A stretch of 64,000 nucleotides of DNA from Parashewanella spongiae (GCF_004358345.1 NZ_CP037952.1:1426001-1490000); one strand, 5' to 3'; counted from the stretch's first letter, positions 8,398-17,777 are shown. Translations and numbers: made by a program. The notes: generated from the letters alone by a model not told the origin.

Positions 8398-9474
8398 TTA
8401 ATCCTCTTTAGTGGTCGCTTTAACTTCAGCTAAAACACGTTCTGTGGCGGCAGCGAGTCCAACTTTATCTGGTGTGATTAGGTCATACCAAAGACCAGAG
8501 TAATTGTTGGTGTAAGTGGCTTCCATCACTTGATTATTGATTGAGTTTAAGTTTATCAGAGTCGCCGACACATCTAAATGAAAGTGGCTAAAGGTATGAC
8601 GAAAACTAGACAATTTTTGCTGTTTAACTTTAGTTAAGTTGTGATTTTGTATATGCGTTTGTAATTCGTCACTTGTGCTGAACTCGGGAAAACACCAAAG
8701 TCCGCCCCAAATACCTTCAGAGGGACGTTGTTTTAGTAACACTTTTTTGTGCTCTAAGAGTACTAAAAAATGTGCTTGTCGGGTGGGCTTATCAGTTTTT
8801 GGTTTTTTTCCAGGAAAGTCAGTTTGACGCCCCTGTAACTGTGCTTGGCAATCGATAGCAATAGGGCACTCTGAACATTTTGGTTTGCTTCGAGTACAAA
8901 TTGCAGAGCCGATATCCATTATGGCTTGATTGTATTTCTCAATACCTTTTTGCGGAGTATAGCGTTCAGCTTGCTCCCACAGTTGATTTTCTATTGGCTT
9001 TTTACCGGGCCAGCCTTCAATGGCAGCGTGTCGAGCTAAAACCCTTTTTACATTGCCATCAAGAATAGCAAAGTACTTACCGCAAGCTAGTGATAAAACG
9101 GCGCCAGCTGTTGATCGCCCAATACCAGAAAGTGCGACTACATCGTCAAAGGTATCAGGAAACGTGCCACTATATTTATCACGTATGGTTTGTGCGGCCT
9201 TGTGTAAATTGCGAGCTCTGGCGTAATAACCTAAACCAGTCCAATGATGGAGTACCTCGTCTTGGGTTGCGTTTGCCAGTGAAACAACGTCAGGAAAGCT
9301 ACTCAAGAACTTGTTAAAGTAAGGGGTTACAGTCGTCACTTGAGTTTGCTGTAGCATGACTTCTGAAATCCACACTTTATATGGAGTCTTATCAAGCTGC
9401 CATGGGAGAGTCTTACGACCAAATTTGTCGTACCAATTGATTATACGATTGGAGAAGCTATGTAAATTTTTCAT
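8398..9474 (-). CDS. mutY: A/G-specific adenine DNA glycosylase MutY
   Basis: A 358-residue enzyme that removes adenine mispaired with 8-oxoguanine. The catalytic Glu38 sits in [12 protein letters not shown], the helix-hairpin-helix is [12 protein letters not shown] (115-126), and catalytic Asp139 is in AILDGNV. The [4Fe-4S] ligands are Cys193, Cys200, Cys203 and Cys209 (C-x6-C-x2-C-x5-C). The C-terminal NUDIX-like domain (about 230-350) recognises 8-oxoG and includes the family [12 protein letters not shown] block. It is divergent from trmB with a 110-base shared promoter region, as in E. coli. Confidence 0.96.
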   Translation of the reverse strand: MKNLHSFSNRIINWYDKFGRKTLPWQLDKTPYKVWISEVMLQQTQVTTVTPYFNKFLSSFPDVVSLANATQDEVLHHWTGLGYYARARNLHKAAQTIRDKYSGTFPDTFDDVVALSGIGRSTAGAVLSLACGKYFAILDGNVKRVLARHAAIEGWPGKKPIENQLWEQAERYTPQKGIEKYNQAIMDIGSAICTRSKPKCSECPIAIDCQAQLQGRQTDFPGKKPKTDKPTRQAHFLVLLEHKKVLLKQRPSEGIWGGLWCFPEFSTSDELQTHIQNHNLTKVKQQKLSSFRHTFSHFHLDVSATLINLNSINNQVMEATYTNNYSGLWYDLITPDKVGLAAATERVLAEVKATTKED

Positions 9475-9584
9475 GGCGGAAGTGTAATAGTGATCTTCTC
9501 CCTAAACAAGAAGCTTGCACTTAAAGCACAAGTTTGGATAATGCACCTTCTTTTCTGCATCGCTAAATTTAATTTGAGGCAACA

Positions 9585-10301
9585 ATGAGCGAAGTTACTA
9601 CGGCTGAGTTTAATGAAGAAGGCAAATACCTTCGTAAAGTAAGAAGTTTTGTTTTACGAGAAGGACGTTTGACTAAAGGACAGGCGCAGGCGATCGAATC
9701 TCATTGGGCATCAATGGGGTTGGAATATACGCCAGAAGGTATTGATCTAAATACTATCTTCAATCGAGAAGCTGATACTGTGTTAGAAATTGGCTTTGGT
9801 ATGGGCGCATCACTTGTGGAAATGGCTGCCGCTGCCCCAAATAATAACTATATAGGTATTGAAGTACATAAACCTGGTGTTGGTACTTGTCTAGCTGGTG
9901 CCGCTGAAGCCAATATCACTAACCTACGTGTTTACCATCATGATGCAGTGGAAGTTTTAGAAAACAGTATTGCAGATGGTTCTTTAGCTCGTGTGCAATT
10001 ATTCTTCCCTGATCCTTGGCATAAAAAGCGTCATCACAAGCGTCGTATCGTTCAACTTGAGTTTGTAGAGTTATTAAGACGCAAGCTTAAAGTAGGTGGT
10101 GTTTTTCATATGGCTACAGATTGGGAAAACTACGCTGAACACATGCTTGAAATTATGAATGCTGCGCCGGGGTATAGAAATCAATCTCAGACAGATAATT
10201 ATGTTCCTCGTCCAGAATATAGACCCCTAACAAAATTCGAAGCTCGTGGTCAACGCTTAGGGCATGGTGTATGGGACTTAATGTTTGAACGTGAAGCTTA
10301 A
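9585..10301 (+). CDS. trmB: tRNA (guanine-N7-)-methyltransferase
   Basis: A 238-residue SAM-dependent enzyme that makes m7G46 in tRNA. The SAM-binding loop is [15 protein letters not shown] (about 66-80). The family signature [15 protein letters not shown] (about 145-159) carries catalytic and tRNA-binding residues, and the C-terminus has [17 protein letters not shown]. Length and ends are normal. AGGCAA upstream is a modest ribosome binding site. Confidence 0.96.
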   Translation: MSEVTTAEFNEEGKYLRKVRSFVLREGRLTKGQAQAIESHWASMGLEYTPEGIDLNTIFNREADTVLEIGFGMGASLVEMAAAAPNNNYIGIEVHKPGVGTCLAGAAEANITNLRVYHHDAVEVLENSIADGSLARVQLFFPDPWHKKRHHKRRIVQLEFVELLRRKLKVGGVFHMATDWENYAEHMLEIMNAAPGYRNQSQTDNYVPRPEYRPLTKFEARGQRLGHGVWDLMFEREA

Positions 10302-10323
10302 AAACATTTATTTTTTCCACGCA

Positions 10324-10360
10324 AAACTAAGAGTTAGTAAATTTCACTAACTCTTAGTTT
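10324..10360. terminator. Strong hairpin after trmB
   Basis: A perfect 15-bp stem (324-338 with 346-360) and a 7-base loop lie 22 bases past the trmB stop. There is no long T tract (TTTAAAATA), so it may act as a terminator or as a 3'-end stabiliser. Confidence 0.5.
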
Positions 10361-10517
10361 AAAATAGTTAACTTTTTAATCCGTTTGAACACATCTATTC
10401 ATTAAATCTAATTTAAATTCAAGCTAATCAGTATGTTGACGTGTTGGCTTATTTCCTGCTTTATCACTATCAGTTAACACCTTATTTACTAATTTTGATT
10501 AAAAAAGGAATTTATCT

Positions 10518-11324
10518 ATGACTTATAAAAAAACATCCACAGCACTTATTATTAGTGCACTATTTTCTACAACTGCAGCATTAGCTCATGAAAATAAGGA
10601 TTCTGAATGTGATGTTGCCCTGAACTATGATATTTCATTGACCTCTGACAGCTTGGTTGTAAGTGATAATGGCAAAGAAAAGTATCGAATTGAAGATAAT
10701 AAGCTATTTGTACTGGGTAAAAAAATACCTCTCGATAGTAGACAATCTCAATTGTTGAATAAGTACAGTGATGAAATGTCAGATCAAGTACCTGAAGTGA
10801 TTGAACTGGTCAATGATGCTGTTGAAATGGCATCAGGTGCAGTGAGTATTGCCTTAACTCCTCTTTTAGGAGATACGGCAGGTGCGAAAATGGATGACAT
10901 GATGAAAGGTATCGAAGCACGAGTGGCCGAAGTTGCTTATCAAAATGGAGATGAATATTACTTAGGAGCCACAGAATCAACACTTGAGAATGTTTTTGAT
11001 GAAGAGTTTGAAAAAGAAATTGAAACCGCAGTTCAAAGCTCAATTGGCAGCATAATGATGGCTGTAGGGGGACAACTGATGTCTTCAGAAGGAGGGAGCT
11101 TTGAAGAAAAAATAGCTTCTTTTGAAAAGAAAATGGAAGGGATTGGCTCTCAAATTGAATCGCAAGTAGAAGTACAATCGGCCAATTTTGAGCAAAAAGC
11201 AGAGCTGATGTGTGAGAATTTTAAATCTCTTGCCACTTTGGAAGAGCAAGTGAGAAATGAAATCCCTGAGTTAGCGGATTTTGTCGTTGCAGTTAATGAA
11301 TCTGAGTATAAAAACTTAAAGTAA
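10518..11324 (+). CDS. yggN: YggN-like periplasmic protein (DUF2884)
   Basis: A 268-residue protein with a clear signal peptide (basic MTYKKTS, hydrophobic core, cleavage after AALA-HE). The mature protein is acidic and helical and fits the DUF2884/YggN family (C...Y.. near residue 31, then a beta-rich VSDNGKEKYRIEDNKLFVLGKKIPL stretch and a long C-terminal helix with a conserved Cys). Function is unknown. E. coli also has yggN next to trmB (yggH) and mutY-yggX, so context supports the call. The AAAGGAA ribosome binding site is clear. The stop codon abuts MITE C copy 2. Confidence 0.8.
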   Translation: MTYKKTSTALIISALFSTTAALAHENKDSECDVALNYDISLTSDSLVVSDNGKEKYRIEDNKLFVLGKKIPLDSRQSQLLNKYSDEMSDQVPEVIELVNDAVEMASGAVSIALTPLLGDTAGAKMDDMMKGIEARVAEVAYQNGDEYYLGATESTLENVFDEEFEKEIETAVQSSIGSIMMAVGGQLMSSEGGSFEEKIASFEKKMEGIGSQIESQVEVQSANFEQKAELMCENFKSLATLEEQVRNEIPELADFVVAVNESEYKNLK

Positions 11325-11325
11325 T

Positions 11326-11616
11326 ACAATTACAGTAATTAATCTCTCACTCAGCAAGAGCTAAAGGGTTTCAGTACAAGGCACAAGCTCGAAGTACTAT
11401 CGGGATAATTCAAGTGCTTGTAACGCAGTAATGGAACCCTTTAGCCTTGCCCTTCGGGAGCTTGTATGTGCTCAAATTACTTCTCAAAATTGTCTTGACG
11501 TAGCAATGTAATAACGACAGCTTTGTATGTCGGTAACAACTATGCCTTCATCAATTTCGATTGCACTTTGAGCACATACATAGCTCTGAGTTGAGCATTT
11601 AATTACTGTAATTGGT
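11326..11616. repeat. MITE family C, copy 2 (internally deleted)
   Basis: The same ends as copy 1 (one C lost from the left terminus) but only 291 bp, lacking the central GGCGGCCGTAGGG block. It begins at the end of the yggN stop codon. The remainder of 11617-11967 is AT-rich and holds one terminator and presumably the LysR-gene promoter. Confidence 0.8.
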
Positions 11617-11651
11617 ATAAAAAGTATCTTCACCTCGTAGTACCTCCCTTT

Positions 11652-11678
11652 AACGGCATCACAAGATGTCGTTTTTTT
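11652..11678 (+). terminator. Rho-independent terminator
   Basis: Stem AACGGCATC / GATGTCGTT (one G-T pair) with loop ACAA and seven T. It presumably was the yggN terminator before MITE C moved in between. Confidence 0.7.
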
Positions 11679-11985
11679 ATTAAAAAGACAATGATTTTAG
11701 AGCTTTTACTTATTAGGAGAAGTACAGAAAATCAAGCTGTTATGAACTTTATGGTAAACACTGTGTTTCTAATGGTGGAATATTGTATATTCATTTTGGT
11801 ATACTGCTAAAAAATAACAAAAATTCTGATTCATTTTTTAAATATATTTATAACGATGATACTTTGATACTTACATTTAATTTTTTGATTAAAGACCTAG
11901 TTATTAGGTTGGTCAATATATTTTAATAGTATCAATGTGTTGATAACAATAAATAATAATACTTGCATTGGTTGAGGCCACCTTT

Positions 11986-12927
11986 ATGTTAGAACTATTA
12001 GAACCTATTGCGATTTTTACTCATGTCGCCCGCGCTGGTAGTTTCAGCTCTGCTGCTCGTAAATTAGGTATTTCCAAGTCGAAGGTGAGTACACAAGTTG
12101 CCGATCTAGAACATAAGCTTGGTATTCAACTGATCCAAAGAACTACCCGCAGTTTAAGTTTAACTGAAGCTGGAAGTTTACTTTATGAACGTGGCGAAGA
12201 ATTGCTCAGAGATGTTGAGCAATCTGTTGCGAGCGTGCATAATTTAAATGAGTCTACCCGCGGTGTATTAAAGGTAGGCATTTCACAATCATTTGGTACT
12301 ATGCATATCATACCTGCGTTACCTGATTTCATGGCTCGTCACCCAGAATTAGAATTACAAATTAGCTTATTAGATCATAAAGTTGATGTTGTTAACGAAG
12401 GCTTAGATTTATTATTGACTATGTCTGAGCAATTACCCTTAGGTATGGTGGCAAGGCCGCTAATGAAAAGCCAGTTTGTATTAGTCGCTTCTCCTGAATA
12501 TATTGCTAAACATGGAGACTTAACACGTCCAGAGGAATTAGTTGATCATAATTGCTTGGTATATCACGGTGAGTGGCATGAGCACAGTGTGTGGCAGTTT
12601 AAACGAGGTGATGATTATTGCGAGATAGGTGTGTCTGGTAATTTCCGAGTCGATAATGCTCCAGCGTTGAAGTCTGCTGCTGTAAGTGGACTTGGTGTGG
12701 TTTATTTAGCGTCTTATTTACTTGAAGATGAGATTGAAAAAGGTACATTAGTTCCTTTGTTAAGAGATTGGCAGTTAACCAATCATTTACCACTTCAAGC
12801 TGTTTATCCTCGACGTAAACACCTCGCACCTAAAGTGAGTGTTTTTATCGAGTTCATTAAAGAGCATATTGGGACTCCTCCATATTGGGATAAACAACTT
12901 ATTGAGCTTTATTCTGAAAGAAACTAA
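11986..12927 (+). CDS. LysR-family transcriptional regulator
   Basis: A 313-residue regulator from ATG 11986, chosen because GAGG (11974-11977) lies eight bases upstream. A TTG 18 bases earlier is in frame. The N-terminal winged HTH (FTHVARAGSFSSAARKLGISKSKVSTQVADLEHKLG) belongs to the CrgA-like LysR group, followed by a periplasmic-binding-protein-like effector domain (about 90-295). The effector and targets are unknown. No divergent partner gene is adjacent, because yggN and MITE C lie upstream. Confidence 0.85.
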   Translation: MLELLEPIAIFTHVARAGSFSSAARKLGISKSKVSTQVADLEHKLGIQLIQRTTRSLSLTEAGSLLYERGEELLRDVEQSVASVHNLNESTRGVLKVGISQSFGTMHIIPALPDFMARHPELELQISLLDHKVDVVNEGLDLLLTMSEQLPLGMVARPLMKSQFVLVASPEYIAKHGDLTRPEELVDHNCLVYHGEWHEHSVWQFKRGDDYCEIGVSGNFRVDNAPALKSAAVSGLGVVYLASYLLEDEIEKGTLVPLLRDWQLTNHLPLQAVYPRRKHLAPKVSVFIEFIKEHIGTPPYWDKQLIELYSERN

Positions 12928-13120
12928 TTGTTTTCACTCATAAAATAAGCCGCTAATAGTGTATTTTTTACAAAAACACTGTTCTCGGAATGGAATACTG
13001 AATAACAGCTATTAGCTGCTATTTTTGTATTCTGTATACAAATCAATGAGTTTTGAATTTATTTTTGTGATATTTTTGTGATTCTTTAGTTTGTGAAAAG
13101 TGAATTTCTATTTATGGATG

Positions 13121-13148
13121 TTGCAGTCTGTTCTGATATCAATACAAT
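13121..13148 (+). promoter_or_regulatory. Sigma-70 promoter of the small-RNA candidate
   Basis: TTGCAG (13121-13126), 16-base spacer, TACAAT (13143-13148). Both boxes are close to consensus and nothing protein-coding follows within 200 bases on this strand. The predicted start is near 13155. Confidence 0.55.
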
Positions 13149-13154
13149 AGAAAC

Positions 13155-13336
13155 CAGTTAGTTTAGAACGACTTGTTTCCATGTTTCAGATAAGAATCGA
13201 CCCCTCTTATCTGAGACAGGCTGGTCAGCTTCGGCAAGTTTTAGATTAACGTCGGTAACTTAACTTTCTAGTTACCGGCCTTAAAACCACACCCTCGTTT
13301 TGGTTAGCCCCGAACTCTGTTTCGGGGTTATTTTTA
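13155..13336 (+). ncRNA. Candidate structured small RNA
   Basis: About 180 nucleotides bounded by a good promoter and a Rho-independent terminator, with no open reading frame. Three stems are visible: a 13-bp stem (13183-13195 with 13205-13217) exposing an ATCGACCCC loop, an 8-bp stem (13253-13260 with 13270-13277), and the terminator (13308-13314 with 13321-13327). An unpaired C-rich segment (CCACACCCTCG) just before the terminator could pair with ribosome binding sites, as in Hfq-dependent RNAs. I do not recognise it as Spot 42, GcvB, 6S or Qrr. Confidence 0.55.
13308..13335 (+). terminator. Rho-independent terminator of the small-RNA candidate
   Basis: CCCCGAA / TTCGGGG stem with a 6-base loop followed by TTATTTTTATT. 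It lies tail-to-tail with the NTF2-like gene on the other strand. Confidence 0.75.
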
Positions 13337-13368
13337 TTATGTAGCCTAGTAAATAAAGCATTTTAGCG

Positions 13369-13761
13369 CTATCTTTCGCCTTGAACTTCAAAATAATCAC
13401 TTTTTAAACGTGCTTTGCCATCGAGATCAACTATCCAATGTTCACGATGAACAACGCCAAATGCCTTATTCATGGTCCATTTTGAAGTTAAAATAAAGCC
13501 TTCGTCATTTTCTGCAGGGAACCAAGCAACATCAGTATAATTAACATCGTTGAAGCCTTGGTCCATAATATTCTGCCAAAAAGCTTGTACCTCTTGCCGT
13601 CCAGTAAATGTGCCAAAGGGTTTTGCTTCCATCACAGTAGATTCTAGATACTTTTCTGCACACCCGGCTGCGTCTTGGCTGTTAAACGCTGTTTGCCAAG
13701 CAGCAATACCCTGTTTGCAAATTTCTAAAGCTTGTTCTTGAGATAATTTATTTGAAGACAT
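13369..13761 (-). CDS. NTF2-like (SnoaL-type) protein
   Basis: A 130-residue cytoplasmic protein of the NTF2/SnoaL cone fold: helix LEICKQGIAAWQTAFNSQDAAGCAEKY, then FGTFTGRQEVQAFWQNIMDQGFNDVNYTDVAWF and the beta-rich end REHWIVDLDGKARLKSDYFEV. Such proteins bind small hydrophobic ligands or act as isomerases. Nothing fixes the activity here. Upstream 13762-13896 shows no other feature. Confidence 0.7.
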   Translation of the reverse strand: MSSNKLSQEQALEICKQGIAAWQTAFNSQDAAGCAEKYLESTVMEAKPFGTFTGRQEVQAFWQNIMDQGFNDVNYTDVAWFPAENDEGFILTSKWTMNKAFGVVHREHWIVDLDGKARLKSDYFEVQGER

Positions 13762-13898
13762 CGTTCAACCGCCCTGACTTTAATTAAGATAAAAGTAGAT
13801 TATGAAATAAATCGAGTATGAAAAACAAAATAATTAGGATAGATCGTTAAGTTAATGGCTCGTCAGACACGGATATATATTTATTTGACTTTAGATTA

Positions 13899-14328
13899 GG
13901 GGCTGTTGATCTTTCGTGATTGTTTTTGCAGCGATAAAATGGTTATTTTATGCAAGGCAGAGTCTGTAAGGTTTGGTTATTCCAAATAAGAAAACGATAA
14001 GGGATGTCGCAGTTCAAATAATACCAATTTAAATTTCAACGCTTAATTTGTCATACCTGCGAACGCAGGTATCCAGCGACTTGTGCCCAAATTAACCAAA
14101 GACTCTGGACTCCTGCGTTCGCAGGAGTGACGATAAAATTGGTATACATTCTTCCGCCACGTCCCTAACGCAGCAGAAATGACCAATTTACGCTGTCTTC
14201 GATGCTTTTGAGCATCACTGTTCGGTGTTGTGACCAGCTCATTTAGATGGCTAAGCATTACTGCTCACGCCTTGAACAGATAAATGCTCAAATAGCACAA
14301 AATTTAATCCTGAAAGATCAACAGACCC
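13899..14328. repeat. MITE family A, copy 2, carrying a MITE B insertion
   Basis: The ends are GGGGCTGTTGATCTTTC and GAAAGATCAACAGACCC, flanked by TA on both sides. MITE B (165 bp plus a 3-bp duplication) sits inside. Without it this copy is about 262 bp, because it lacks the roughly 32-base CATACAAAACTGTCG module present in copies 3 and 4. Confidence 0.85.
14001..14165. repeat. MITE family B, copy 1
   Basis: A 165-bp element with imperfect terminal inverted repeats (GGGATGTCGCAG / rev. GGGACGTGGCGG), flanked by TAA on both sides. The uninterrupted MITE A sequence reads GATAACGCAG at this spot, so TAA is a 3-bp target duplication. Two internal palindromes (CCTGCGAACGCAGG and CCTGCGTTCGCAGG) form most of the body. 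Any reading frame across it is chance. Confidence 0.85.
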
Positions 14329-14355
14329 TAAACAAATTGTGCATAGCAAAAATAA

Positions 14356-14385
14356 AAATGCCGACAGTGATAACTATCGGCATTT
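14356..14385 (+). terminator. Hairpin, possible terminator
   Basis: AAATGCCGA / TCGGCATTT outer stem with an imperfect inner stem, followed by TTATTAG. There is no clear source gene nearby, since it lies between MITE A and the IS. Confidence 0.35.
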
Positions 14386-14497
14386 ATTAGGGAACTAGCG
14401 ATTTAGAAAGTACCAATCTTTGTCATAGTAGCGAGGCTGGTATCCAGTGACTTTTATAGAAAAAAGCACAGGGTGTGGGTCTTTTAAAACGACGAAG

Positions 14498-14791
14498 TTA
14501 TCCACATCTGTATAACCTCTGTTTGGATTGCTTTTTGTGATACTCCCAATACTTTTCAATATCACCACTCGATCTTAACGACCTAAGTTTTAATATAGCT
14601 TCTGCACCTTCAAGACTCCATCTCGCTCCAGTGATATCCAACCTATCATTAATCAGATGACGACAAGCTCCCTCAATGACACCGCTAGCAATTGGGAAAC
14701 CTTGCTCTAACGCTTTACCGTATTCTAATCTTGATTTATTTCTCAATAGATAACCGATGCACTTATTAATGCCTTCTCGTTGTTTTAATTT
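14498..14791 (-). pseudogene. C-terminal fragment of the outer ISKra4-family transposase
   Basis: About 98 codons of the transposase C-terminus (ending EYHKKQSKQRLYRCG) separated from their N-terminal part by the inner IS. It carries the LLRNKSRLE reading also found in the 57.6-kb copy. Confidence 0.88.
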
Positions 14792-16431
14792 GGGTGTGGG
14801 TCTTTTAAAACGACGAAGTTATCCACATCTGTATAACCTCTGTTTGGATTGCTTTTTGTGATACTCCCAATACTTTTCAATATCACCACTCGATCTTAAC
14901 GACCTAAGTTTTAATATAGCTTCTGCACCTTCAAGACTCCATCTCGCTCCAGTGATATCCAACCTATCATTAATCAGATGACGACAAGCTCCCTCAATGA
15001 CACCGCTAGCAATTGGGAAACCTTGCTCTAACGCTTTACCGTATTCTAATCTTGATTTATTTTTCAATAGATAACCGATGCACTTATTAATGCCTTCTCG
15101 TTGTTTTAATTTCCGTTTTGTTGCACTGATCCCAAGGCCTTTTGCTACTTGTGACGCATTACCTCGTAAGATTTCAGTCGCTCGCTTTTCTATCCAATCT
15201 TCGACTTCTGGATCATCTTTTTCAAATAAGCACCACGCCGCTTTCCAGAGATATTCAAGCACATGGATGAAATCCATGACCACCGTTGCATTGATGTTGA
15301 GTTTCTTCATCACCCGATAAATTTGTTTTAGCTGATGAGGATGACCATCAACGAGTACAACCCACTGACGGCTTTGAGTTGGGTCTCGTTCCAGAGCTTC
15401 TAAAAATGCTTCTTCAATCACAGTCGCAGCGCTTCTTTCTACGCTTGCCCACACACGTTTATTTCTTGGTGGCACACGTAATGGACGAACATTTGAATTA
15501 TCGTTTCTAGACATGATTGATTCTGGGGTACGATGCAAAGGCTTGGTGGTGTATACCGCTGCAACTTCTGCCATTCGTTTGCGGTCTTTTTTTTCTCCAG
15601 CACTTAGGCGTCCTTTGAGCTTCTGTTGTTTCGCTGCTTTTTGCGTGCCCTCTCTCAAGCTATTAGGTTGCATAACGATGCCTTTTCCATCCATAGTCAA
15701 TACCAGTAAATCAGATGTATTTTCTGGCTTAAGGTATCTCTGCTGGAGATAAAAACCATCAAAATCTTGTGCAATATCCTGCACAATTTGCCTTGCTTGT
15801 CGCTTGGGCACGTGCGCACCTGTGGTGGTATCTATTGAGCTTACTGCATCATCATATGAGCCTTTGACTGCTTCTGTAGCGAGTCTTAGGCGTACACCAT
15901 CAGAGTATTTATCTTTCGAAAGATTCAGCTCACCATCCATTGGAAACACGCTATCACACCGACGTTGACTGTAACCTTTTCGATGCATCGTTACGGTACC
16001 AAATAAACTTTCTAAGTTTCGTTTGCAGTTATTTTTCAAATGATTCAATGCAATGTCACGGTTGGAACAAACTTGCTGACGGGGCTCTTCAGCGGTTTTG
16101 ATATCTAAGAAACCCTGTAATAAACACCGCAACAACTCAGTTCCTTCGGTATCGATATAAGCTTCAACTTCTCCATGGCTCTCTTGCTTAACTTGCTCGT
16201 CTTCGAGGTGCGAAATAATACGTTCAAATTGCAATTTGGCTTCAGAAAAGAATGAAAATTCGAGTGAGTTTGAGTATGCTAGTTTCATGAAAGGAGCCTT
16301 TTTATATACTTGTTGTGTGTGGAAACTGATAAGTACTATAAAATTGCTCCTTTCGCACCATTTATTAAACCCATCCAATTGATAATTAATGATCTTTTCA
16401 TGGTTTTCGTCGATCAAAAAGATCTACACCC
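14792..16431 (-). mobile_element. ISKra4-family IS, inner intact copy
   Basis: Exactly 1640 bp from GGGTG to CACCC, flanked by the 9-bp direct repeat TTTTAATTT (14783-14791 and 16432-16440). In the intact copy at 57.6 kb the sequence reads straight through one TTTTAATTT, so this insertion landed inside another copy of the same element. Confidence 0.93.
14819..16417 (-). CDS. ISKra4-family transposase (inner copy)
   Basis: A 532-residue DDE transposase, probably functional. Met44 (MKLAYSNS), just after the basic N-terminal stretch, may be the true start because a ribosome-binding GAAAGGAG lies a few bases before it (on the minus strand near 16290). Recognisable blocks: the N-terminal RCLLQGFLDIK segment, RQARQIVQDIAQDFDGFY, LLVLTMDGKGIVM with the first Asp, WVVLVDGHPHQLKQI with the second Asp and ASGVIEGACRHLINDRLD with the Glu. 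It differs from the 57.6-kb protein at one visible residue (LLKNKSRLE versus LLRNKSRLE). Confidence 0.92.
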   Translation of the reverse strand: MIDENHEKIINYQLDGFNKWCERSNFIVLISFHTQQVYKKAPFMKLAYSNSLEFSFFSEAKLQFERIISHLEDEQVKQESHGEVEAYIDTEGTELLRCLLQGFLDIKTAEEPRQQVCSNRDIALNHLKNNCKRNLESLFGTVTMHRKGYSQRRCDSVFPMDGELNLSKDKYSDGVRLRLATEAVKGSYDDAVSSIDTTTGAHVPKRQARQIVQDIAQDFDGFYLQQRYLKPENTSDLLVLTMDGKGIVMQPNSLREGTQKAAKQQKLKGRLSAGEKKDRKRMAEVAAVYTTKPLHRTPESIMSRNDNSNVRPLRVPPRNKRVWASVERSAATVIEEAFLEALERDPTQSRQWVVLVDGHPHQLKQIYRVMKKLNINATVVMDFIHVLEYLWKAAWCLFEKDDPEVEDWIEKRATEILRGNASQVAKGLGISATKRKLKQREGINKCIGYLLKNKSRLEYGKALEQGFPIASGVIEGACRHLINDRLDITGARWSLEGAEAILKLRSLRSSGDIEKYWEYHKKQSKQRLYRCG

Positions 16432-17745
16432 TTTTAATTTCCGTTTTGTTGCACTGATCCCAAGGCCTTTTGCTACTTGTGACGCATTACCTCGTAAGAT
16501 TTCAGTCGCTCGCTTTTCTATCCAATCTTCGACTTCTGGATCATCTTTTTCAAATAAGCACCACGCCGCTTTCCAGAGATATTCAAGCACATGGATGAAA
16601 TCCATGACCACCGTTGCATTGATGTTGAGTTTCTTCATCACCCGATAAATTTGTTTTAGCTGATGAGGATGACCATCAACGAGTACAACCCACTGACGGC
16701 TTTGAGTTGGGTCTCGTTCCAGAGCTTCTAAAAATGCTTCTTCAATCACAGTCGCAGCGCTTCTTTCTACGCTTGCCCACACACGTTTATTTCTTGGTGG
16801 CACACGTAATGGACGAACATTTGAATTATCGTTTCTAGACATGATTGATTCTGGGGTACGATGCAAAGGCTTGGTGGTGTATACCGCTGCAACTTCTGCC
16901 ATTCGTTTGCGGTCTTTTTTTTCTCCAGCACTTAGGCGTCCTTTGAGCTTCTGTTGTTTCGCTGCTTTTTGCGTGCCCTCTCTCAAGCTATTAGGTTGCA
17001 TAACGATGCCTTTTCCATCCATAGTCAATACCAGTAAATCAGATGTATTTTCTGGCTTAAGGTATCTCTGCTGGAGATAAAAACCATCAAAATCTTGTGC
17101 AATATCCTGCACAATTTGCCTTGCTTGTCGCTTGGGCACGTGCGCACCTGTGGTGGTATCTATTGAGCTTACTGCATCATCATATGAGCCTTTGACTGCT
17201 TCTGTAGCGAGTCTTAGGCGTACACCATCAGAGTATTTATCTTTCGAAAGATTCAGCTCACCATCCATTGGAAACACGCTATCACACCGACGTTGACTGT
17301 AACCTTTTCGATGCATCGTTACGGTACCAAATAAACTTTCTAAGTTTCGTTTGCAGTTATTTTTCAAATGATTCAATGCAATGTCACGGTTGGAACAAAC
17401 TTGCTGACGGGGCTCTTCAGCAGTTTTGATATCTAAGAAACCCTGTAATAAACACCGCAACAACTCAGTTCCTTCGGTATCGATATAGGCTTCAACTTCT
17501 CCATGGCTCTCTTGCTTAACTTGCTCGTCTTCGAGGTGCGAAATAATACGTTCAAATTGCAATTTGGCTTCAGAAAAGAATGAAAATTCGAGTGAGTTTG
17601 AGTATGCTAGTTTCATGAAAGGAGCCTTTTTATATACTTGTTGTGTGTGGAAACTGATAAGTACTATAAAATTGCTCCTTTCGCACCATTTATTAAACCC
17701 ATCCAATTGATAATTAATGATCTTTTCATGGTTTTCGTCGATCAA
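16432..17745 (-). pseudogene. N-terminal part of the outer ISKra4-family transposase
   Basis: About 438 codons of the same transposase, ending in the inner IS where translation would run on into a short foreign tail (KRKLKGCRSF). It has lost the final catalytic Glu block. It differs from the other two copies at a few silent positions near 17420-17490, so it is the most diverged of the three. Confidence 0.9.
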
Positions 17746-17777
17746 AAAGATCTACACCCAAAAGCACAAGCACTAAA

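Larger units (their letters stand above)
14471..17759 (-). mobile_element. ISKra4-family IS, outer copy split by a second copy
   Basis: The ends are GGGTGTGGGTCTTTT (left) and GATCTACACCC (right), flanked by the 9-bp direct repeat AAAAGCACA (14462-14470 and 17760-17768). The element is a full IS interrupted at 14791/16432 by another copy of itself. The transposase family is recognised from the FGTVTMHRKGYSQR...FPMDGELNLSKDKYS pattern of ISKra4 transposases. Confidence 0.9.

Noticed and set aside
13155-13336. Identity as 6S, Spot 42, GcvB or Qrr RNA
   Set aside because: Stem arrangement and loop sequences do not match what I know of these RNAs.
14043-14258. 71-codon minus-strand frame
   Set aside because: It lies inside MITE B/A and its palindromes. 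Composition and position mark it as chance.
15078-17080. Several 60-110-codon plus-strand frames in the ISKra4-family copies
   Set aside because: They are antisense to the transposase gene and are repeated only because the IS is repeated.
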